Assembly: GCF_002749975.1 (NCBI RefSeq)
Contig: NZ_PEIG01000010.1
Span: forward strand, 62,001 to 126,000
Length of the DNA: 64,000 nucleotides
DNA from: Gloeocapsopsis sp. IPPAS B-1203
GTDB lineage: Bacteria > Cyanobacteriota > Cyanobacteriia > Cyanobacteriales > Chroococcidiopsidaceae
Reading direction: 5' to 3'
Shown here: positions 33,068-41,640 of the stretch, in pieces
Layout: every line of letters begins with the position of its first letter
Position numbering within the stretch: position 1 is the stretch's first letter
Program-made: the position numbers and the translations under genes
The notes under the pieces: generated by a model
What the model was told of the DNA's origin: nothing
Seen by the model: only the letters and a program-made list of their open reading frames with translations
The model's database searches: none

Positions 33068-34270
33068 GTGGTGGATTTTTGGCAATACGCCAGCATCGGT
33101 GCGATCGCCTTAACCTACTTAGGCTTAGGCTTAGGGTATTTTCCTGGATTACGCATGAATCGGGCGACGATTGCGCTTGTCGGTTCTGCTATTTTGATTG
33201 CCCTAGGGGTATTGAGTCTTTCAGAAGCATGGCAGGCGATTGACCCGAAAACGATTATTTTCCTGCTAAGTATGATGGTGGTTAACGCTAATCTTGCTTA
33301 TGCTGGTTTCTTTCAAGTCGCGCTGGCGTTTCTCTTACATCTGACGCGCAGTCCCTTTGGTTTATTGATTGTACTGACGTTTGGTAGCGGATTTCTGTCG
33401 GCTTTTCTCCTCAACGATACGTTAGCCCTGGTGTTTACACCATTAACACTTTCACTAACACAAACTTTAAAACTCAATCCAATTCCCTATCTTTTAGCTT
33501 TAGCAGCTGCAACAAATATTGGTTCTGTTGCCACCATTAGCGGTAATCCCCAAAATATTTTAATCGGTTCATTTTCTGGAATCGCCTATGTCGAATTTGC
33601 CCGCGTTCTTGCACCTGTAGCGGTGGTAGGGTTATGTTTACAAATCGCGTTGTTATGGTTGTATTACCCTGAAGTACGCTCGCTGCAAGCAGTTTCTGAA
33701 GAAGCAACGCCAGTTAGTTACCGCATCTATCGACCGTTGTTTATTAAAAGCGTTGTTGTTACCTTAGTCCTACTAACCAGTTTTGTCTTAGGTGTTCCCC
33801 TTGCTGAGGCTGCATTGGTTGCTGCTGCTTTATTGTTGATTACGCGCCGGTTAAAACCTGAACGTATTCTCAGCGAAATTGACTGGAATTTACTTGTGAT
33901 GTTTTCCGGTTTATTTATTTTGACACGGGGTACGCAAAAACTTAATTTGTTAGCTCCGTTTACCGCTTGGGTAGGCGATCCCGCAGGACTAATTGGAGTT
34001 ACCGCAATTTTATCTAATCTAATTTCTAATGTCCCTGCCGTACTTTTGATTGAACCATTAATTTCTCAACAAGACACGCGATCGTGGTTGATGCTAGCAG
34101 CAGGTGCAACTTTAGCTGGAAATTTATCGTTATTTGGTGCTGTCGCTAATTTGATTACAGCAGAAGCAGCCGCAAGATTAGGTTATAAACTCACCTTTTG
34201 GGAACATTTACGTTTTGGCTTACCCCTAACTGCTTTAACGCTATCTATCGTTTACTTCTGGGTACATTAA
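33068..34270 (+). CDS. ArsB/NhaD-like anion permease
   Basis: The 400-residue product is a polytopic membrane protein with about ten or eleven segments. Family marks of the ion-transporter superfamily are SAFLLNDTLALVFTPLTLSL and AAATNIGSVATISGNPQNIL in the first half and LSNLISNVPAVLLIEPLI in the second, which contain the paired re-entrant motifs of the ArsB/NhaD/CitM group. The substrate could be arsenite, an organic anion or sodium, and no neighbouring gene helps. The start is taken at GTG 33068, which is weakly supported. A GGTAAT repeat precedes it. Confidence 0.8.
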   Translation: MVDFWQYASIGAIALTYLGLGLGYFPGLRMNRATIALVGSAILIALGVLSLSEAWQAIDPKTIIFLLSMMVVNANLAYAGFFQVALAFLLHLTRSPFGLLIVLTFGSGFLSAFLLNDTLALVFTPLTLSLTQTLKLNPIPYLLALAAATNIGSVATISGNPQNILIGSFSGIAYVEFARVLAPVAVVGLCLQIALLWLYYPEVRSLQAVSEEATPVSYRIYRPLFIKSVVVTLVLLTSFVLGVPLAEAALVAAALLLITRRLKPERILSEIDWNLLVMFSGLFILTRGTQKLNLLAPFTAWVGDPAGLIGVTAILSNLISNVPAVLLIEPLISQQDTRSWLMLAAGATLAGNLSLFGAVANLITAEAAARLGYKLTFWEHLRFGLPLTALTLSIVYFWVH

Positions 34271-34354
34271 ATATTTGGTATTTTGCCATAGGCAAGATGT
34301 CCGCGCTACGATAAATTAAACATTCAAAATTCCCTCACCTCTCAACGCCACTTG

Positions 34355-34786
34355 CTACAACGGGGGACACCCCCGCAACGCAGTGGCTCCCCCTCGCCCC
34401 TCGCCCCTCTTCTGCGGTAAGTTCCAGTCAGGACGTAGAGTTTTAGCACCACGAAGATAAGTGTGATAAATCTGGGTACGCGAAACAGGGAGATTAACGT
34501 GAAGTAACAAACGGATGCATCGTTGTAAACTGCGCTCGACATGCATTTGCTGTACATCTAGCATGGGAACATTATCCCAACACGGACGTTCGCGGGCGAT
34601 CGCTGCGGGAAAGACAACATCGAGATCTCGTGTCACTGAGAACGTGGCACTAATAATTGCAGTAGGTTCGAGTTGATTTCGTGCCTCAATTTCTGCTAGT
34701 AGTTCTAATACGGCTTCTCGGATTGCTTCGTAAGAATTTTCTGAAACCGTTGTTGCACCGCGAATTGCTCGAACTTGCCACTCCAC
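34355..34786 (-). CDS. aroH: Chorismate mutase, AroH type, with repeat-encoded tail
   Basis: AroH-type chorismate mutase converts chorismate to prephenate for Phe and Tyr synthesis. The product starts MEWQVRAIRGATTVSENSYE and has SATFSVTRDLDVVFPAAIAR and VPMLDVQQMHVERSLQRCIR, the trimeric AroH core, to about residue 125. The last 18 residues (KRGEGRGGATALRGCPPL) come from a GC-rich repeat and are not part of the family. GTG 34786 is the start, six bases after AAAGGAGA. The sppA stop lies 59 bases upstream, so sppA and aroH may share a transcript. Confidence 0.93.
   Translation of the reverse strand: MEWQVRAIRGATTVSENSYEAIREAVLELLAEIEARNQLEPTAIISATFSVTRDLDVVFPAAIARERPCWDNVPMLDVQQMHVERSLQRCIRLLLHVNLPVSRTQIYHTYLRGAKTLRPDWNLPQKRGEGRGGATALRGCPPL
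34358..34412. repeat. GC-rich repeat encoding the AroH tail
   Basis: It contains CGGGGGACACCCCCG, a perfect six-pair hairpin with a three-base loop, then GCAACGCAGTGGCTCC and CCCTCGCCCCTCGCCCCTC. On the AroH sense strand the last part reads GAGGGGCGAGGGGCGAGGG, again purine-rich at a gene end. Confidence 0.65.
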
Positions 34787-34845
34787 GCTTTATCTCCTTT
34801 TACACTAGCTTGTCGCTGCTGTAGCGCGATCGTCATTGCCCAATA

Positions 34846-35667
34846 TTATGGTCTATACAACCATAAAGGTAGACCATTAGTAGAAAGATCAAATTCTACC
34901 CAATCGATTCCAGACGATAAGCAGGACGAAATCTGACTATCTCCTGAAATTAGCCGCGCGAGCAATGGTTTGCGTTCTTCCAAGGTGTAACACAAAGTTT
35001 TCTCTGGATCTAGCCCTACAAGTTCTGCTGCCCAACGACGGGCGTCTTCCTCAGTACCAAGACGGTCTACCACGCCTAATTCTAATGCCTGCTGTCCCGT
35101 AAAGATCCGACCATCAGCAAAACTTTTCACTGTCTCTACTGGCAAATTTCGCCCTTCGGCAACGGTTTGCACGAATTGGATGTAACTTGTATCGATTAAT
35201 TCTTGTAAGATGTTTTCTTCCGGTTGAGTTAATTCGCGGTCAAACGCCAAAATGTCTTTATAAGGACCTGACTTAACAACTTTAAAAGATACACCAACTT
35301 TTTGTAGTAGACGTTCGAGGTTATTACCTCGAAGAATGACGCCAATACTTCCGGTAATTGTGCCAGGGTTTGCCATGATATGTTGCGCACCCATGCCAAT
35401 GTAAACACCACCAGAAGCTGAAATATTGCCAAAGCTGGCAACTATCTTCACTTTGTCGCGCAGTCGCTTTAAGGCACTATAAATTTCTTGGGAATCTCCA
35501 ACTGTTCCCCCAGGGCTATCGATGCGTAGAAGTAAAGCAGGAAAACGTTTCTCTTCTACTGTTTTGAGGGCGTCGAGGACTCGCTTACGAGTTGCACTTG
35601 CGATCGCACCTGTAATTTCAATTCGCGCGATTTGTTTCCGAAACGACGGCTTAAAAGGCCACACCAT
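34846..35667 (-). CDS. sppA: Signal peptide peptidase SppA, short form
   Basis: SppA degrades leftover signal peptides in the membrane. The 273-residue product contains ALLLRIDSPGGTVGDSQEIY, the catalytic serine in ISASGGVYIGMG (Ser85) and the general-base lysine in SGPYKDI (Lys137), the Ser-Lys dyad of the S49 family. It is the short, single-repeat form. The N terminus has no clear membrane helix, unlike E. coli SppA, so membrane attachment is uncertain. aroH follows 59 bases downstream. Confidence 0.92.
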   Translation of the reverse strand: MVWPFKPSFRKQIARIEITGAIASATRKRVLDALKTVEEKRFPALLLRIDSPGGTVGDSQEIYSALKRLRDKVKIVASFGNISASGGVYIGMGAQHIMANPGTITGSIGVILRGNNLERLLQKVGVSFKVVKSGPYKDILAFDRELTQPEENILQELIDTSYIQFVQTVAEGRNLPVETVKSFADGRIFTGQQALELGVVDRLGTEEDARRWAAELVGLDPEKTLCYTLEERKPLLARLISGDSQISSCLSSGIDWVEFDLSTNGLPLWLYRP

Positions 35668-35703
35668 GAGCAGTCTAAACTGATTTGAGTAAATTAAAGA
35701 AGG

Positions 35704-35749
35704 TGGTAATGGGTAATTGGTAATTGGAAATGTCCATTACCTATTAATG
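35704..35749. repeat. GGTAAT repeats between divergent genes
   Basis: GGTAATGGGTAATTGGTAAT and TGG are followed by CCATTACCTATTA. The two halves are inverted. Each is C-rich on the sense strand of the gene it precedes (sppA leftward, the DMT exporter rightward). Confidence 0.7.
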
Positions 35750-35867
35750 CATACCGAGAAATCTACACTCATCTTAATTTTTTTTACCCGTGTCTGGGGT
35801 GTCTTCATGAAAATACATAATTGATTACAATCAGAAGTATTGTTTTATTCCAGCGGTTAGCAATTGC

Positions 35868-36881
35868 ATGCACAAACTAACTGAATCTCGACTTCCCTTC
35901 GCGTCGCTTTTATTAATTGCGCCATTTTTCTTGTGGGGAACTGCAATGGTGGCAATGAAAGGAGTTATACCGCATACGACACCGCTGTTTATGGCAGGGG
36001 TGCGTTTAGTTCCGGCAGGAGTTTTAGTTTTGGCAGCTGGTGTAATCTTGCGTAAGCCGCAGCCTCACAGTTGGCAAGCGTGGTTGTGGATTAGCATTTT
36101 TGCCCTGATAGATGGCACGCTGTTTCAAGGTTTCCTGGCTGAAGGATTAGTGCGAACTGGTGCGGGTTTGGGTTCAGTGATGATTGATTCGCAGCCTATT
36201 GCAGTGGCTTTGCTATCTTGTTGGCTATTTGGTGAAAGAATTGGGTTGTGGGGCTGGCTAGGGTTGTGTATTGGTATTGTGGGAATCAGTTTGATTGGTT
36301 TGCCAGATGAATGGTTTTTGGGGACAGCAAGTCATGTTGATTTCACTTTCACTGCTTTATTTGAAAGTGGTGAGTGGTTGATGCTACTAGCTGCGCTTTC
36401 AATGGCAGTGGGAACGGTGATTATCCGCTATGTTTGTCGCTATGCTGATCCCGTTGTTGCAACGGGATGGCATATGATTTTGGGAGGATTGCCGTTATTT
36501 GCGTTGAGTGCGAGTGTAGAGTCGCAGCAGTGGGTAAATATTGATTTATCTGGCTGGATGGCACTAACATACTCCACAATCTTTGGTAGTGCGATCGCTT
36601 ATGGTTTATTCTTTTACTTCGCCTCTAGCGGAAATCTCACCAGCTTGAGTTCATTAACTTTTCTGACTCCCGTTTTTGCTTTATTGTTTGGCAATCTCTT
36701 ACTTGCTGAAGTCCTTAGTCCTCTACAATGGGCAGGTGTTAGCTTAACTTTGATTAGCATTTACCTGATTAATCAGCGGGAAGCGTTGGGAATTGGTGGT
36801 AAAATTTCTGCTGTGAAAGAGTTAGAAACTAGTAGAATACCTGTTTCTTTATCAATTCAAGACTCTGAATCTGATCTCTGA
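35868..36881 (+). CDS. EamA/DMT-family exporter
   Basis: The 337-residue product has ten predicted membrane segments in two EamA repeats: PFFLWGTAMVAMKGVIPHTT through ILRKPQPHSWQAWLWISIFA in the first, and MLLAALSMAVGTVIIRYVCR to PVFALLFGNLLLAEVLSPLQ in the second. Members export amino acids or metabolites. The last 35 residues are polar and not conserved. GGTAAT repeats flank both ends of the gene. Confidence 0.87.
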   Translation: MHKLTESRLPFASLLLIAPFFLWGTAMVAMKGVIPHTTPLFMAGVRLVPAGVLVLAAGVILRKPQPHSWQAWLWISIFALIDGTLFQGFLAEGLVRTGAGLGSVMIDSQPIAVALLSCWLFGERIGLWGWLGLCIGIVGISLIGLPDEWFLGTASHVDFTFTALFESGEWLMLLAALSMAVGTVIIRYVCRYADPVVATGWHMILGGLPLFALSASVESQQWVNIDLSGWMALTYSTIFGSAIAYGLFFYFASSGNLTSLSSLTFLTPVFALLFGNLLLAEVLSPLQWAGVSLTLISIYLINQREALGIGGKISAVKELETSRIPVSLSIQDSESDL

Positions 36882-36894
36882 CATTAATTTGATA

Positions 36895-36960
36895 TTGGGT
36901 AATGGGTAATAGGTAATTGTTGATAATATTCTTGTCAATGACCAATGACCAGTTACCAAT
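36895..36960. repeat. GGTAAT repeats in inverted halves before the GT4 gene
   Basis: TGGGTAATGGGTAATAGGTA (from 36896) is followed after a short spacer by CAATGACCAATGACCAGTTA then CCAATTT. The second half contains the ATG used as the start of the next gene, so the first residues (MTSYQF) of that protein are repeat-encoded. Confidence 0.7.
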
Positions 36961-38027
36961 TTAAATTGCTAAAACTATTATTTGTTTCTACTTCGGTGGG
37001 ACCACTAGGTACTGGACTTGGTGGCGGAGTGGAATTAAGTTTATACAATATTGCCCAGGAAATGCGGCGGCGCGGACATAAGGTGCAAATTGTTGCGCCG
37101 AATGGTTCGTATTTTGAATCATTACCTGATATTGTGCAGATTCCTGGCGAGTTACAAATTATTGCCCAAAGTCAGGAACGCAACGCTTCGATTGTGATGC
37201 CTGGTGACTCGGTTTTGGCGAATATGTGGGAGTATGCACGGCAAGTACAAGCTGAGTATGACTTAATTGTAAATTTTGCTTACGATTGGTTGCCTTTTTA
37301 TCTCACACCATTTTTTAAACGCCCGATTGCTCATTTCGTCAGTATGGGATCGCTTTCTGAGGCAATGGATCGCATTGTCAAACAGACAGCAGATCATTTT
37401 CTAGGAACGATTGGTTTTTACACCGCATCGCAAGCAAGAACGTTTGCACTTGATTATGAATGTCCGTGCTTAGGAAGTGGTATTGATTTATCACTATATA
37501 AATTTTGCGCTCAACCACAAAATTGTCTAGCATGGTTAGGCAGAATTGCTTCAGAAAAAGGGTTAGAAGATGCTGTCGCTGCGGCAAAAATTACGCAAAT
37601 TCCCTTAAAGATTATGGGAAAAATGCAGGATGAAACCTACTGGAAACAAATTTGTGCAGCTTATCCTGGTGCGCCGATTGAATATTTAGGCTTTCTCTCA
37701 ACGTCAGAAATGCAGCAGCAGGTTCGTCAATGCCAGGCGTTATTGATGACTCCACGTTGGGTAGAAGCCTTTGGCAATGTTGCGATTGAAGCGCTAGCGT
37801 GTGGCGTACCTGTCATATCTTACCGTCGTGGTGGTCCAGCAGAAATTGTGCAAGATGGGAAAACAGGGTTTTTGATAGAACCCGATAGTGTCACGGGGTT
37901 AGTAAATGCGATCGCCCGTCTTGATGAAATTGACCGTGACACTTGTCGTCAACAAGCTGAGACAGAATTTTCACTAGAAGCATTAGGCGATCGCTTTGAA
38001 AAGTGGTTTAGAGATATCTTGAACTAG
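36945..38027 (+). CDS. GT4 glycosyltransferase, tetrahydrobiopterin-glucosyltransferase-like
   Basis: The 360-residue GT-B enzyme closely resembles, from memory, the UDP-glucose:tetrahydrobiopterin glucosyltransferase of Synechococcus: LFVSTSVGPLGTGLGGGVEL at the start, NFAYDWLPFYLTPFFKRPIA with SMGSLSEAMD, LAWLGRIASEKGLEDA, and LLMTPRWVEAFGNVAIEALA followed by CGVPVISYRRGGPAEIV, the nucleotide-sugar site. Pteridine glucosides are typical cyanobacterial metabolites. The alternative is an ordinary GT4 for glycolipids. The ATG at 36945 lies in a repeat; a TTG start a few codons later is possible. Confidence 0.75.
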   Translation: MTSYQFKLLKLLFVSTSVGPLGTGLGGGVELSLYNIAQEMRRRGHKVQIVAPNGSYFESLPDIVQIPGELQIIAQSQERNASIVMPGDSVLANMWEYARQVQAEYDLIVNFAYDWLPFYLTPFFKRPIAHFVSMGSLSEAMDRIVKQTADHFLGTIGFYTASQARTFALDYECPCLGSGIDLSLYKFCAQPQNCLAWLGRIASEKGLEDAVAAAKITQIPLKIMGKMQDETYWKQICAAYPGAPIEYLGFLSTSEMQQQVRQCQALLMTPRWVEAFGNVAIEALACGVPVISYRRGGPAEIVQDGKTGFLIEPDSVTGLVNAIARLDEIDRDTCRQQAETEFSLEALGDRFEKWFRDILN

Positions 38028-38156
38028 GAGTGAGGAGTGAGGGGCGAGGGCGAGTGATTAGTTTTGAATTTTGAGTTGTTCGCGCAGCGTGCCGGAGGCA
38101 GAGAAGACTTAACTCAACACTCAACACTTACCATTCATAACTCCCCTGACCTCTCT
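38028..38156. repeat. Composite repeats between converging genes
   Basis: After the GT4 stop comes GGAGTGAGGAGTGAGGGGCG, then a GCGCAGCGTGCCGGAGGCA unit, then AACTCAACACTCAACACTTA and CCCCTGACCTCTC just before the glgP stop. Both flanks are purine-rich on the sense strand of the gene they follow. Confidence 0.7.
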
Positions 38157-40694
38157 TTAAATACTAATCGGTTGCATATTCTCCTTAGCTTGAATACATT
38201 CTCCTAATTCAATAGGTACAGGTTTGATATTCCAGATATCTTGACAGTAGTCGCGGATCGAACGATCGGAGGAAAACTTGCCCATCCGCGCAGCGTTTAA
38301 AATTGACATCCGCGTCCACCGATCGCGATCGCGGTACACTTGACTGACACGATCCTGGCAATCAATATAGGCTTGATAGTCAGCAAACAATAAGTATTCG
38401 TCGCGATACAAGAGTGAATCTAACAAGGGTTTGAACAGCTTAGTATCACCATGCGAAAAATGACCTGATGCAATGCGATCAATCACAGCTTTGAGTTCGC
38501 GATTGCTATGGTAGTAATCTAGCGGACGGTAGCCTCTGGCTTTGAGTGCGTAAACTTCAGGTGCGGTGAGTCCAAAGATGAAGAAGTTGTCTTCTCCGAC
38601 TTCTTCGCGGATTTCTACATTTGCTCCATCAAGTGTACCAATTGTCAAGGCTCCATTCAAGGCAAATTTCATGTTACCTGTACCAGAAGCCTCTTTACCC
38701 GCCATCGAAATTTGTTCGGATAAATCCGCAGCCGGATAAACGCGCTGGGCAAATTTAACGCTGTAATCTTTCAAGAAGACAACTTTGAGGCGATCGCGTA
38801 CATCAGGATCGTTATTGACAACATCGCCAATTGAGTTGAGTAACTTAATAATCAACTTTGCCATGTAGTAGCCAGGGGCGGCTTTACCACCAAAGATAAA
38901 CGTACGTGGCGTAATGTCGATATCAGGATTTGCTTTGATCCGGTTATACAGCGTGATGATATGCAGTGCGTTGAGATGCTGGCGCTTGTATTCGTGGAAG
39001 CGTTTTGCTTGGATATCAAAGATCGAGTCAGGATTGACAGTAATGCCATTTTGTTGTGCTATGTATGCCACTAAGTCGTGCTTAATAGCAGACTTGATCG
39101 ATCTCCACTGACTACAAAACTCAGGATCGTCTACAAACGCTTCTAATTTCTTGAGATCTTCTAAGTGCTTAATCCAGTTATCACCAATTTTGCTAGAAAT
39201 TAAGTTGGTCAGTCGTGGATTACTCAATACTATAAACCGTCGGGGAGTAACGCCGTTGGTTTTGTTATTGAACTTCTCAGGGTACATTTGATAGAAGTCG
39301 CGTAACACATCCTGTTGCAACAGTTTGGTGTGTAAAGCCGCAACACCATTAATTGAATGGCTACCAACACAAGCTAGATGTGCCATGCGCACGTATTTTT
39401 CTCCTGATTCGTCGATCAACGACATCCGGCGCAAGCGATCGCTATCTCCAGGGAACTTGGCTTTGACTTCCTCTAAAAAGTGATAGTTGATTTCATAGAT
39501 AATTTCTAAGTGCCGAGGTAGTAATTCTCTAAACAAGCTGATGGGCCAGCGTTCGAGTGCTTCTGGTAATAATGTATGGTTGGTATAGGCAAGCGATTTT
39601 TGGGTGATCTGCCATGCTTGATCCCAGCCCATATCATGTTCATCGATGAGGAGTCGCATCAACTCAGCAACAGCGATCGCTGGGTGAGTATCGTTAAGTT
39701 GCACAACAAACTTTTCGTGGAACTTTTCTAACGGGACATTTTGGCGAAAGACAATGCGAATCATATCTTGCAGCGAACAAGATACAAAGAAAATTTGCTG
39801 TGCGAGTCGCAGGCGTTTACCCTGTGAAGAGTCATCGTTGGGATAAAGTACCTTTGAGAGGTTTTCCGAAACCATTTTCTCTTGTACTGCACCCAAGTAG
39901 TCGCCAGAGTTAAAAGCACCAAAGTCAAACGATTCTGGGGCTTCGGCTGTCCAGAGACGCAAAGTATTTGCAGTATTTGTTTTATAACCAAGAATTGGCG
40001 TATCGTGCGGAACACCCTTAACAACTTGATAAGGAATCCATCGGACTCGATAGCGTCCATGTTCATCGGTGTATGCTTCAGTATGTCCGCCTAGTTTGAC
40101 ATAAACTTCCCACTCAGGACGCGCAATTTCCCAGGGATTACCGCAGTGTAGCCATTTGTCAGTAATTTCAACTTGCCAGCCATCGCGAATATCTTGGTCA
40201 AAAATACCAAATTCGTAGCGAATCCCGTATCCTAACGAAGGAATCTCTAGAGTTGCCATCGAATCGAGATAGCAAGCTGCTAAGCGTCCCAAGCCACCGT
40301 TACCAAGTCCTGGTTCTTCTTCTTGTTCGAGTAAATCTTCTAAGTCTAGTCCTAATTCACTAACAGCTTGCTTTACTTGGTCATAGATTCCCAAATTGAC
40401 TAGGTTATTACCAAGATGTGGTCCCATCAGAAACTCAGCCGAAAGATATGATACTGTCCGCGAAGCTCTTTCGGTATAAATTACCGCAGTATTAATCCAA
40501 CGTTGTAGTAAGCGATCGCGTACTGTATACGCTAACGCCATATAATAATCGTTTTTTGTCGCAATTTTAGGAAACTTGCCTTGAACGTAGAATAAATTAT
40601 CTAGAAAGGCTCGCTTTAGGCATTCAACACTTAATCCTGTCCGGTCGTCTTCTATCTGTAGGTTATCTACCTGATGATTCGGCACAGTTTGCAT
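38157..40694 (-). CDS. glgP: Glycogen phosphorylase
   Basis: The 845-residue enzyme releases glucose-1-phosphate from glycogen. It contains YLSAEFLMGPHLGNNLVNLG, EPGLGNGGLGRLAACYLDSM, the region FVVQLNDTHPAIAVAELMRL, KTNGVTPRRFI and the PLP-lysine motif EASGTGNMKFALNGALTIGT near residue 690. Length and motif order are standard for bacterial alpha-glucan phosphorylases. In cyanobacteria it mobilises glycogen in the dark. It is a single gene; the 375 bases before it are probably its promoter region. Confidence 0.97.
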   Translation of the reverse strand: MQTVPNHQVDNLQIEDDRTGLSVECLKRAFLDNLFYVQGKFPKIATKNDYYMALAYTVRDRLLQRWINTAVIYTERASRTVSYLSAEFLMGPHLGNNLVNLGIYDQVKQAVSELGLDLEDLLEQEEEPGLGNGGLGRLAACYLDSMATLEIPSLGYGIRYEFGIFDQDIRDGWQVEITDKWLHCGNPWEIARPEWEVYVKLGGHTEAYTDEHGRYRVRWIPYQVVKGVPHDTPILGYKTNTANTLRLWTAEAPESFDFGAFNSGDYLGAVQEKMVSENLSKVLYPNDDSSQGKRLRLAQQIFFVSCSLQDMIRIVFRQNVPLEKFHEKFVVQLNDTHPAIAVAELMRLLIDEHDMGWDQAWQITQKSLAYTNHTLLPEALERWPISLFRELLPRHLEIIYEINYHFLEEVKAKFPGDSDRLRRMSLIDESGEKYVRMAHLACVGSHSINGVAALHTKLLQQDVLRDFYQMYPEKFNNKTNGVTPRRFIVLSNPRLTNLISSKIGDNWIKHLEDLKKLEAFVDDPEFCSQWRSIKSAIKHDLVAYIAQQNGITVNPDSIFDIQAKRFHEYKRQHLNALHIITLYNRIKANPDIDITPRTFIFGGKAAPGYYMAKLIIKLLNSIGDVVNNDPDVRDRLKVVFLKDYSVKFAQRVYPAADLSEQISMAGKEASGTGNMKFALNGALTIGTLDGANVEIREEVGEDNFFIFGLTAPEVYALKARGYRPLDYYHSNRELKAVIDRIASGHFSHGDTKLFKPLLDSLLYRDEYLLFADYQAYIDCQDRVSQVYRDRDRWTRMSILNAARMGKFSSDRSIRDYCQDIWNIKPVPIELGECIQAKENMQPISI

Positions 40695-41069
40695 TATTTG
40701 TTCCTTTTTTCCTTAAATTTCAAGCATAGATGTAGTGTCTTCTTGCCTTGCTACCATTCTTCTGAGGTAATTATTGCTGTATTTGTTACCATCACAAGCA
40801 TAAGCAGGGTTGAGAAGTTGGGAATTGAGAAGTCAGACATTCATTGTGTTTCAGACACTTGAGGACATACAGCCACTTGTCCGAACGATCAGGAATTCAT
40901 ATTCTATCTGTGTTTATGCTTACATCCTTTTTATGATTCAAAACGCGCACAAGGGTTGTTATAGCGTTAAATCCATTTACAAATCAACATGAAACATCAA
41001 CTATAGTACTCACGCTTTGTTTGCGAAAAAATATAGTTCATTACAGAAAAATAAAAATAACAAACAAAA
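40695..41069. other. Upstream region of glgP
   Basis: I see no coding frame here. A short imperfect repeat, TTGAGAAGTTGGGAATTGAG, starts near 40809. The region should hold the glgP promoter and the 3' flank of the phosphoketolase remnant. Confidence 0.4.
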
Positions 41070-41094
41070 CCTTAGCCCACTTAGTAGGCTGAGG
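41070..41094 (-). terminator. Terminator of the phosphoketolase remnant
   Basis: On the minus strand CCTCAGCCTAC pairs with GTGGGCTAAGG (G-U pairs allowed) around TAA, followed by TTTTGTTTGTTATTTTTATT. It lies 24 bases after the remnant's stop and appears intact. Confidence 0.75.
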
Positions 41095-41117
41095 TATCAT
41101 TACATACTTTCTACTCT

Positions 41118-41465
41118 CTAGTAATGCCAAGTCCAATCGCATACTTCCGGCAGATCGTCGCCGTACTTGTTGATATATTGCTTATGTTCGATCAGTTTAT
41201 TGCGAATCATTTGTTTAACGTGCGCACCAACGTTCTGTAGCCCAGGAACGCGGTCAATGACGTCTCCTACAAGATAAAAGCCATCTAAATCATTCATTAC
41301 TAACATATCAAAAGGTGTTGTTCCTTCTTCTTGGTATCCCCGTACATGGAGATTTTTATGATTGGTACGGCGGTAAGTCAAACGATGAATTAGCCAAGGA
41401 TAGCTGTGGAAAGCAAAGATAATCGGCTTATCTGTGGTAAAAATTGAGTCAAAATCTTTATCTGA
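41118..41465 (-). pseudogene. Phosphoketolase C-terminal remnant
   Basis: The frame encodes about 115 residues matching the extreme C terminus of xylulose-5-phosphate/fructose-6-phosphate phosphoketolase: [60 protein letters not shown], and a closing EVCDWTWHY. The full enzyme has about 800 residues. The frame is open only back to 41465, where an in-frame TGA lies, and nothing upstream looks like the missing 680 residues. The homology starts before the first in-frame ATG (41381), so this is a truncated gene, not a small protein. Its terminator survives. Confidence 0.9.
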
Positions 41466-41640
41466 TCAACTATTAGGTTCTTTCTAAGTACGTATTTACA
41501 ACTAATCCAATAACTTTAAAAACTTGAAGTAAATAACTTGATTTTTTTTAATGAAACACAAAGAACGCAAAAAAAGAGATGGAGAGGATTTTTTATAAAT
41601 TCTAGATTCATCATTTATCTATGAGATAAGTGTAATAGCT

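Noticed and set aside
34342-34557. Second minus-strand frame overlapping aroH
   Set aside because: It is a shadow of aroH and the GC-rich repeat in another frame.
41118-41381. The 87-residue frame as an independent small protein
   Set aside because: Homology to phosphoketolase continues upstream of its ATG to 41465, so it is a truncated gene.
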